A stretch of DNA of 5,909 bases, taken from positions 1 to 5,909 of the forward strand of contig DASTOJ010000281.1 of the NCBI GenBank assembly GCA_035762565.1. The letters are read 5' to 3'. The notes under the pieces were generated by a model, which saw nothing but the letters and a program-made list of their open reading frames with translations, ran no database searches and was not told the DNA's origin. The position numbers were made by a program, and so were the translations under genes. The stretch is from AR5 sp035762565. GTDB lineage: Bacteria; Methylomirabilota; Methylomirabilia; Rokubacteriales; CSP1-6. Positions 1 through 5,142 of the stretch are shown here, in pieces; the first letter of the stretch is position 1, and the number at the start of each line of letters is the position of its first letter.

Positions 1-1437
1 GCGAAGCGCAAGCGTCTCCGGGTACAGATGGCGGGCCGGCTCCTCCATCACGTCGGGCACGTGAATCGTCCGGTGCTCCAGCATGGCTCGGCCGACCACC
101 GTTCCCGGCGTCACCGGCCGACCCTCGATCGGGCTCGTGAGGCTCGGCGTATCGCCGTGGTGTGCGGCCCGTCGCATGACTCCCTGCTCCATGCGCATGA
201 TCACGGCGTCATTCGCACGGCACAATCGTGCCGCGCTCTCGGCGACGGCGTCGAGGACGGGCTGGACGTCCGTCGGCGAGCTGGAGATCACCCCGAGGAT
301 CTGCGCGGTGGCCGTCTGCTGCTCCAGCGACTCCGTCAGCTCGCGGGTGCGGTCGTCGACTTTCTGCTCCAGCGTGGCGTACGACTCCCGCAGCCGGCCG
401 GTCATCCGGGTGAACTCGTCGGCCAGGGCCTCCAGCTCGTCGCCGGTGCGGACGACGATCTGGTGGTCCAGCTCGCCGGCGCCGATCTTGGCCGCGCTCT
501 CCTGCAGCATCTGGATGGGCCTGGCCAGCCGGCGGGCCAGGACGGCGCTGGCCGCCACCGCCAGCGCGATGCCGAGCGCGACGAGGAGGGCGGTGCGGGT
601 GGCCGACGCGCGGAGCGGCTCGAAGGCCTCCTCCAGCGGCTGCTCGACGAGCACGACCCAGCCGAGCGGCGCAATGACGGAGTGGGCGGTGAGCACGTCC
701 CGCCCCTTCAGGTCCTTGGCGATGGTGACCTCGTCGCCGGGCGTCCTGGCGAGCGCGGCCTTCACCTGCGCGAGCCCGGCCAGGCTGGTCTTCTGAAGCA
801 CCAGGCTGATGTCGGGATGGGCGATCAGCGCGCCGCCGCCGTCCACCGTGTAGGCGAGGCCGGCCTTGCCCACCTTGATCTCGCGGACGACGTCCCAGAT
901 GAACTTCAGGTTGACCTCGGCCACGGTGACGCCGCCCCCGACCTGGGGCATGGCGAGCGTCATGTACGGCTCGGATTCCTTGCGGAAGTACACGGGGCCG
1001 AAGAACGTCCGCCCGCTCCTGGGGACCTTGAACTTGGGGTCCTCCGAGTAGTCGATGTTGCTGCCGACCACGTCCATGGCCAGGCGGGACACGCGCAGCT
1101 GCTCGCGCCCGGCGGCGTCCAGGTGGCTGACCTCGGTGATGGCGAGCACCTGCCGCTGCAGGCGCACGGCGTCGATGCGCCGCTGCTCGAGCGCGGCCCC
1201 CGAGGAGACCAGCAGCGGCTGGGTCGTCCACACCAGCTGGCGCTCGATCTCCCGCACGTAATTCTCGATCCGGGAGGCGGCGCCGGCGGCCTTCTCGCGC
1301 TGCAGCGCCACCAGCGCGGCCTTGTTCTCGTTATAGGACGAGTAGATCTCGACGGCGCCGCTCACGACCAGCGCACCGGTGACGAGCGCGACCAGGATGA
1401 TCGCGTACTTGCGGGCGAGGCGGCCGCGGCGCCTCAT
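1..1437 (-). CDS. Transmembrane Cache-HAMP-GAF sensor protein (probable histidine kinase or cyclase), C-terminus beyond window
   Basis: This is the N-terminal 479 residues of a membrane-bound signal transducer; the frame stays open to the window edge, so the output domain is not seen. A basic start (MRRRGRLARK) precedes TM1 (about residues 11-31). Residues 32-275 form an extracytoplasmic region with dCache-like character (FFGPVYFRKESEPYMTLAMP near 145-164, TVDGGGALIAHPD near 197-209). TM2 is about 282-301, followed by a HAMP domain (about 300-355, RPIQMLQ, GELDHQI, DELEALADEF), a coiled coil to about 375, the linker LEQQTAT..ILGVISSSPTD, and the start of a GAF domain (about 390-479). In related proteins this linker leads to GAF and then a histidine kinase or nucleotide cyclase domain; which applies here is unknown. 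ATG at 1437 was chosen because it places the basic residues just before TM1; no clear Shine-Dalgarno precedes it. It follows the enolase-family gene by 45 bp on the same strand. I am confident of the sensor architecture, not of the output. Confidence 0.85.
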   Translation of the reverse strand, partial: MRRRGRLARKYAIILVALVTGALVVSGAVEIYSSYNENKAALVALQREKAAGAASRIENYVREIERQLVWTTQPLLVSSGAALEQRRIDAVRLQRQVLAITEVSHLDAAGREQLRVSRLAMDVVGSNIDYSEDPKFKVPRSGRTFFGPVYFRKESEPYMTLAMPQVGGGVTVAEVNLKFIWDVVREIKVGKAGLAYTVDGGGALIAHPDISLVLQKTSLAGLAQVKAALARTPGDEVTIAKDLKGRDVLTAHSVIAPLGWVVLVEQPLEEAFEPLRASATRTALLVALGIALAVAASAVLARRLARPIQMLQESAAKIGAGELDHQIVVRTGDELEALADEFTRMTGRLRESYATLEQKVDDRTRELTESLEQQTATAQILGVISSSPTDVQPVLDAVAESAARLCRANDAVIMRMEQGVMRRAAHHGDTPSLTSPIEGRPVTPGTVVGRAMLEHRTIHVPDVMEEPARHLYPETLALR

Positions 1438-1452
1438 GGTGAAGACGATTCT

Positions 1453-1476
1453 ACGCCGAACGGGGCCGCTCGGCGT
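1453..1476 (-). repeat. 7-bp inverted repeat between enolase-family gene and sensor gene
   Basis: Arms ACGCCGA (1453-1459) and TCGGCGT (1470-1476) are perfectly complementary around a 10-nt loop, inside the 45-bp gap between the enolase-family stop and the sensor ATG. On the transcribed minus strand no U-run follows, so it does not look like a standard intrinsic terminator. It could be a weak attenuator or an RNA-processing or stability hairpin that sets sensor expression below the upstream genes, or it may be chance in GC-rich DNA. Confidence 0.35.
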
Positions 1477-1482
1477 TTCCTC

Positions 1483-2586
1483 TCAGCGCCGGTGGCGGTC
1501 GAGCGCGGCGGGATCGACGTCCGCGCCAAGGCCCGGCGTGTCGGGCAGCACCAGCACGCCATGGTCGAGGACGGCGGGCGCGGTCACGACGTCGCCGGCC
1601 ATCTTGAGCGGGCCCACCGCCTCGCAGCCGTCGAGGACGGCCGGGCTCACCGCGGCCACCGCGGCCTCGGCCAGCGTGGACAGCGTGAGGCCGAAGCCAT
1701 GCCCGACCACCACGCCGAGCCCGGCCGCGGCCGCCGTCTCGACCATGGCCAGCGTCCGGGTGATCCCGCCCTGCTTCATGACCTTCACCTTGACGATGTC
1801 GGCGGCCTGGCGGCGGATGATCTCGATCAGCGAGGCCGGTCCGGTCACGCTCTCGTCGGCCATGAGGGGGATGCCGATGCCGCGCCGGATCTCCGCCAGG
1901 GCGGCGATGTGCGCGCGGGGCACCGGCTGCTCGACGAGCGTGAGCTCGAACGGCTCGAGCTTGCGGATGAACGTCACCGCGTCGGCCAGGGGCAGGCTCT
2001 CGTTGAAGTCCACGCGCAGGGCGAGGGCGTCGCCGACCGTGTCGCGCACGGCGGCCACGCGGGCCAGGCCCGCCGGGTCGGCCCCGTGGAGCTTGATCTT
2101 GGCCGAGACGAAGCCGCGCGCCAGCCACTCCTGCGCCTCGACGGCGGCCTGGGCCGGCGGCACGGTGCCGATCCAGGCGTTGAGCGTGATCCGGTCCTTG
2201 ACGCGCCCGCCCAGGAGCGAGTGCACGGGCACGCCGAGGGCCCGGGCCTTCAGGTCGCACAGCGCCATCTCGACGGCAGCCTTGGCCTCCGACCGGCCGC
2301 CGACGCGCTCGTCCATCACGGACAGGAGGCGGCGGACGTTGAACGGGTCGAGGCCGACCAGGGCCGGCGCCAGCCGGGCGACGGTCTCGCGGATGTCCTC
2401 CACCGTCAGGAGTGAATAGCCGGGCGTCGGGTCGACGTCGCCCCAGCCCTCGCGGCCCTCGCCGGCGGTCACGCGCACGAGCACGCTGCGCTGGATGGCG
2501 GTCACGCCGTGCACGCCCCGGACCGGCCGGCGCAGCGGCACCTCCACGATGATGGGCTCGACGGCGACGACGCGCAGGCCGCTCAT
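1483..2586 (-). CDS. Mandelate racemase/muconate lactonizing enzyme family protein (enolase superfamily, MLE subgroup)
   Basis: A 367-residue protein, normal length for the family. The family abstracts a proton alpha to a carboxylate to give a Mg2+-stabilised enolate, leading to racemisation, epimerisation, cycloisomerisation or dehydration. The N-terminal capping domain covers about residues 1-125; the barrel follows. Catalytic features visible: K163-x-K165 (SAKIKLHG) on the second strand, metal ligands D193 (VDFNES), E219 (VEQPVP) and D244 (MADES), and K268 in IVKVKVMKQGG on the sixth strand. Lysines on both faces mark the MLE subgroup rather than the mandelate racemase subgroup, which uses a His-Asp dyad. 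The substrate cannot be read from sequence; dipeptide epimerase, N-acylamino acid racemase/OSBS-like and cycloisomerase roles all remain possible. ATG 2586 lies 10 bp after the binding-protein stop with only a weak purine stretch (GACGGG) between. The stop is TGA. Probably cytoplasmic and cotranscribed with its neighbours. Confidence 0.93.
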   Translation of the reverse strand: MSGLRVVAVEPIIVEVPLRRPVRGVHGVTAIQRSVLVRVTAGEGREGWGDVDPTPGYSLLTVEDIRETVARLAPALVGLDPFNVRRLLSVMDERVGGRSEAKAAVEMALCDLKARALGVPVHSLLGGRVKDRITLNAWIGTVPPAQAAVEAQEWLARGFVSAKIKLHGADPAGLARVAAVRDTVGDALALRVDFNESLPLADAVTFIRKLEPFELTLVEQPVPRAHIAALAEIRRGIGIPLMADESVTGPASLIEIIRRQAADIVKVKVMKQGGITRTLAMVETAAAAGLGVVVGHGFGLTLSTLAEAAVAAVSPAVLDGCEAVGPLKMAGDVVTAPAVLDHGVLVLPDTPGLGADVDPAALDRHRR

Positions 2587-2596
2587 CCCGTCACGC

Positions 2597-3550
2597 TTAC
2601 TGGAGGACCTCGTCGGCGCGCGCCAGCAGGGCGGGCGGCAGGGTCAGGCCGAGGGCCTGCGCCGTCTTGAGGTTGAGCACCAGCTCGAACCGGGTGGGCT
2701 GCTCGACCGGCAAGTCGCCGGGGCGCGCGCCCTTCAGGATCCGATCGACGTACGCGGCCGCCCGCGCGAACTGGTCGGTCAGGCGGGCCGAGTACGACAT
2801 GAGGCCGCCGGCGTCGGTGAACTCGCGCGCCGAGAACATCGTCGGCACCCGGTGGGCGAGCGCGCGCGCCACCAGCGGCTCGCGGTTCATGAAGAAGATC
2901 AGGTTCACGCCGGGCACGAAGGCCGCCGCGCCCTTGTCGCGCGCCACGCTCGCAAACGCCGCGTCCAGCTCGGCCGGGCTCTTGACGTCGAGGAACCGGG
3001 CGCGGACGCCGGCCGCGCGGGCCGCCACCTCGTACTCGCGCCACACCGGCGCGTCGGCCACCTCAGCACTGCGCAAGATCGCGACCTGACCGAGCTGCGG
3101 CAACGCCTCCTTGAGGAGCTGCAGCTGCTTGGCGCGGATCTCGGGCGTGAGCTGGTTGGTCAGCCCGGTGACGTTGCCACCGGGACGCACCAGGCTGGTG
3201 ATGAGGCGGGCGCCGACCGGATCGGTCACGTTCACCATCACGATGGGAATCGTGCGGGTGGCCCGGGCCGCCGCTTCGGTCGCGTCCAGCCCGGAGGCGA
3301 CGATCACGTCGACGGGCAAGCGCACCAGCTCCGCGGCCAGCTTGGGGAAGCGCTCCAGGCGGCCCTCCGCCCAGCGCTGCTCGATCTCCACACCGCGAAG
3401 CCCCGCGGCGAAGGCGGCGGAGATGTGCTGGGTCGCGGCCGGGGTGGTGGACAGCAGCACGCCGACCCGCGGCGTCTTCCCCCGCGCCTGGGCGGTGGCG
3501 GACGCAGGCAGGACGACGACAAGAGCGAGCGCGAGGACGAGCGTCGTCAT
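2597..3550 (-). CDS. ABC transporter substrate-binding protein (ABC_sub_bind family, TrpX/YtxX-like)
   Basis: A 317-residue periplasmic binding protein of the ABC_sub_bind family (PF04392 type). It starts with a Sec-type signal peptide (MTTLVLALALVVVLPASATA, likely cleavage after about residue 20); the protein has no cysteine, so it is not a lipoprotein. Family hallmarks are RWAEGRLERFPKLAAELVRL, PVDVIVASG, TIPIVMVNVTDPVGARLI, SLVRPGGNVTGLTN, GGLMSYS, and the C-terminal LPVEQPTRFELVLNLKTA and ALGLTLPPALLARADEVLQ. The start at 3550 is chosen because it overlaps the phosphatase stop as ATGA and begins the hydrophobic signal; an in-frame ATG 48 bp further upstream would add an unlikely polar extension. 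Compared with the usual family pattern (GLRELGYVEGQN-IEYRW), about 9-10 residues appear missing between AAGLRG and VEIEQRW. No permease or ATPase gene is in view, so it may act as an orphan binding protein. The ligand is unknown; family members are often annotated for aromatic amino acids or organic acids without experimental support. Confidence 0.93.
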   Translation of the reverse strand: MTTLVLALALVVVLPASATAQARGKTPRVGVLLSTTPAATQHISAAFAAGLRGVEIEQRWAEGRLERFPKLAAELVRLPVDVIVASGLDATEAAARATRTIPIVMVNVTDPVGARLITSLVRPGGNVTGLTNQLTPEIRAKQLQLLKEALPQLGQVAILRSAEVADAPVWREYEVAARAAGVRARFLDVKSPAELDAAFASVARDKGAAAFVPGVNLIFFMNREPLVARALAHRVPTMFSAREFTDAGGLMSYSARLTDQFARAAAYVDRILKGARPGDLPVEQPTRFELVLNLKTAQALGLTLPPALLARADEVLQ

Positions 3551-4026
3551 GCCCCCATCCGCAGCGCCAGCAGCCGCTCGAGTCCCTTGTCCAGACATCG
3601 CGCGATCTCGTCCCGGCAGGCCCGGTAGACCTCTTCACCCTGGCCGACGGGATCGCCGATGTCCCCCTCCTCGCCGGCCAGCTCCCGCAGCGTGAGCACC
3701 GGCCGCGGCGCCGCGTCGAGCCCGGCGACGACCTGTTTCTGGTCGGCCGTCATCGTGACCACGACGTCGGCCTTGTCCAGCAGATAGAGATGGCGCTTGA
3801 GATCCGTTGAGGTCATCGCGTCTTCGGCCAGGTGGATGCCGATCTCGCGGAGCACCAGCCGGGCGTCGAGGGAGGCGAGCATCCCGTCGCGGGCGAAGCG
3901 CGCGACCCCGGCCGAGCTGACGCGAACGTCGTCCACCCCCCGCTCGGCCAGCATCCGCTCCAGCAACACGTGGGCCATGACGCTACGGCAGGTGTTGGCG
4001 TGGCAGACGAGGAGGACGTCTCTCAC
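3547..4026 (-). CDS. Low-molecular-weight protein phosphatase (arginine-phosphatase-like P-loop)
   Basis: A 159-residue cytoplasmic phosphatase of the LMW-PTP fold, full length for the family. The N-terminal P-loop is C8-H-A-N-T-C-R14-S (C-x5-R-S), with nucleophile C8 and phosphate-binding R14; C13 matches the second, redox-active cysteine of the family. The general-acid loop is D125-P126 (GDIGDPVGQG). T12 occupies the position that is Thr in B. subtilis YwlE (phosphoarginine phosphatase) and usually Ile or Leu in tyrosine phosphatases, which hints at phosphoarginine specificity. The start is GTG at 4026, overlapping the SDR stop as GTGA with GGAGGGG just upstream; a longer reading of this frame would only be antisense-free overlap with SDR coding sequence in another frame. 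It ends overlapping the next gene (ATGA). The ArsC-type second cysteine pair is not evident (C137 and C144 lie near the C-terminus), so arsenate reductase is less likely. Substrate is inference. Confidence 0.88.
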   Translation of the reverse strand: MRDVLLVCHANTCRSVMAHVLLERMLAERGVDDVRVSSAGVARFARDGMLASLDARLVLREIGIHLAEDAMTSTDLKRHLYLLDKADVVVTMTADQKQVVAGLDAAPRPVLTLRELAGEEGDIGDPVGQGEEVYRACRDEIARCLDKGLERLLALRMGA

Positions 4027-5015
4027 GCCCCCTCCGCCGGCGCCGTCCAGGCCCGCACGCCGCGCTCGAGGTCCTTCCACTCCACCGCCGGTCGCTCGTG
4101 CAGGGTCCGGCCGAATCCGGTCCCGATCGGAGGCGTGAGCCTCGCACCGAGCGTGCCGGCGAAGTGGCGCGCGACCTCCTCGGGCGTGAGACGGCGATTG
4201 CCTTCGAGGCGGCGGACGGCCTGGGGGTGCGACAGCACCGTGTAGCCGTAGCCGAAGGAGTGGAACACCTGGCCGCTGACGCCGGCGGCGGCCTCGCTGG
4301 ACAGGAACACGACCAGCGGCGCCACGTTGTCGGGATCGCGCTCGGTGCCCACGGCCTGCTCGCTCGGCCACTTGCCGGTCGCCTCGAACACCTCGCGGCC
4401 GCGCGGCGTGGAGTCGATCATGCGGGTGGCGCCGCTCGGCATGATCGCGTTGCACGTGACGCCGTACTTGGCCATCGCGTTGGCCGTCGACCAGGTGAGT
4501 CCGATGATGCCGGCCTTGGCCGCGGCGTAGTTGGGCTGGCCCGGCGCGCCGAGCGCCGACACCGACGACATGCTGATGATGCGCCCGAACTTCTGCTCGC
4601 GCATGTGGATGGACGCGGCACGGATCGTGTTGAAGGCGCCCTTGAGGTGGACGGCGAGGACGGCGTCCCACTCGGCCTCGGTCATGTTGAAGATCATCCG
4701 GTCGCGCAGGATGCCGGCCACGTGGACCAGGATGTCGACGCGTCCCCACGCCTTGGCGACCTGCTCGACCATCGCGGTCCCCTGGGCGAAGTCGGCCACC
4801 GAGCCGTAGTTGGCCTCGGCGGTGCCGCCGGTCTTGCGGATCTCCTCCACGACCTGATCGGCCGGGGTCTTCTCGCCGCCGCCGCCCTCCAGCGTGGCGC
4901 CGAGGTCGTTGACCACGACCTTGGCCCCGGCGTCCGCCAGCGCCATCGCGATGCCGCGTCCGATTCCCCGCCCGCCCCCGGTCACCAGCGCGGTCTTGCC
5001 GTCGAGCATGCCCAT
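4023..5015 (-). CDS. SDR-family oxidoreductase, MFE-2 (3R)-hydroxyacyl-CoA dehydrogenase-like
   Basis: A 330-residue NAD(P)(H)-dependent short-chain dehydrogenase. Visible: cofactor motif TGGGRGIGRG (12-21), VVVNDLGA (34-40 region) whose acidic D37 at the end of strand 2 favours NAD(H), S150 with Y163-x3-K167 (NYAAAKAG) as catalytic residues, and VHLKGAF (122-128). The NDLG, ADQVVEEIR, GGTAEANYGSV, AGILRDRMIFNMTEAEWD and VHLKGAF blocks resemble the dehydrogenase domain of peroxisomal MFE-2 and bacterial relatives, which oxidise (3R)-hydroxyacyl-CoA; the true substrate is unproven. The usual NNAG is H98-V-A-G here. About 65-70 residues after the SDR core (260-330) are longer than a typical 250-residue SDR and I cannot assign them. 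ATG 5015 is chosen because GGAGG lies 11 nt upstream and the fold starts at once; ATG 5009 is the alternative, and an ATG at 5066 would start inside the tandem repeat. It is the first gene of a tightly packed unit and its TGA overlaps the next gene. Confidence 0.92.
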   Translation of the reverse strand: MGMLDGKTALVTGGGRGIGRGIAMALADAGAKVVVNDLGATLEGGGGEKTPADQVVEEIRKTGGTAEANYGSVADFAQGTAMVEQVAKAWGRVDILVHVAGILRDRMIFNMTEAEWDAVLAVHLKGAFNTIRAASIHMREQKFGRIISMSSVSALGAPGQPNYAAAKAGIIGLTWSTANAMAKYGVTCNAIMPSGATRMIDSTPRGREVFEATGKWPSEQAVGTERDPDNVAPLVVFLSSEAAAGVSGQVFHSFGYGYTVLSHPQAVRRLEGNRRLTPEEVARHFAGTLGARLTPPIGTGFGRTLHERPAVEWKDLERGVRAWTAPAEGA

Positions 5016-5024
5016 GCGTTTCAG

Positions 5025-5035
5025 TTCCTCCCCTC
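5025..5035 (-). promoter_or_regulatory. Ribosome binding site of the SDR gene, inside repeat copy 1
   Basis: On the minus strand the sequence reads GAGGGGAGGAA, ending 9 nt before ATG 5015 (the GGAGG core is 11 nt before it). It is the best Shine-Dalgarno in the intergenic region and decides the SDR start. The same purine block recurs at 43-bp intervals upstream as AGGGGAGGAA and AGGGGAGAAA, each within a repeat copy but without a start codon at suitable spacing. Confidence 0.6.
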
Positions 5036-5142
5036 TTTGGGATTTACGGGCTCGCCGCAGTGCCACCTTCCTCCCCTATTTAGGTTTTACAGGCTCGCCG
5101 CACTGCCACCTTTCTCCCCTATTTAGGATTTACAGGCTCGCC
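5025..5142. repeat. 43-bp tandem repeat, about 2.7 copies
   Basis: Copy 1 is 5025-5067, copy 2 is 5068-5110 and partial copy 3 is 5111-5142. The period is exactly 43 bp without indels. Copies 1 and 2 differ at 5 positions (5078, 5082, 5085, 5091 and 5103 in copy 2); copies 2 and 3 differ at two positions over the shared 32 bp. Read on the transcribed minus strand, each unit holds GCGAGCC(T/C)GTAAA, then CCTAAATAGG or a variant, then a Shine-Dalgarno-like AGGGGAG block and GGTGGCA(C/G)TGC. The TAA in copy 3 is the stop codon of the upstream thioredoxin-like gene and the purine block of copy 1 is the SDR gene's ribosome binding site. A degenerate further piece (GGCTCGCACTGCCAC, 5162-5176) lies in the coding end of the upstream gene. 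There are no unique spacers, so it is not a CRISPR. Its function is unknown. Confidence 0.9.

Noticed and set aside
28..2415. A 795-codon open frame on the plus strand, antisense to the sensor and enolase-family genes
   Set aside because: Its translation is His/Arg/Gly/Asp-rich low-complexity without recognisable domains, and the opposite strand encodes two clear protein families. Long antisense frames are expected in DNA with this GC content.
3551..3598. Upstream ATG at 3598 as start of the binding protein
   Set aside because: It would add 16 polar residues before the signal peptide and overlap the phosphatase by 52 bp; the ATG at 3550 gives a clean signal peptide and a 4-bp ATGA overlap.
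2495..3628. Plus-strand 377-codon frame over the binding protein, and a similar 342-codon frame at 4098-5126 over the SDR
   Set aside because: Both are antisense to strongly supported genes, have shadow-type composition and no family motifs; the second runs into the tandem repeat.
3547..4026. Arsenate reductase (ArsC, LMW-PTP type)
   Set aside because: The ArsC resolving-cysteine pair in the mid-protein loop is absent; only C8 and C13 in the P-loop and two C-terminal cysteines are seen, and no arsenic-resistance neighbours are present.
5016..5066. ATG at 5066 as start of the SDR
   Set aside because: The extension (MALRRARKSQRGEELKR) is encoded by the tandem repeat and the ribosome binding site itself, and the SDR fold begins right after ATG 5015.
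5074..5090. Sigma-70-type promoter in the A/T-rich core of the repeat (TAAATA as -10)
   Set aside because: No acceptable -35 box at 16-18 bp spacing on the minus strand; A/T-richness alone is not enough.
5025..5142. Short CRISPR array
   Set aside because: Copies are directly adjacent with an exact 43-bp period and no unique spacers, and no cas gene is nearby.
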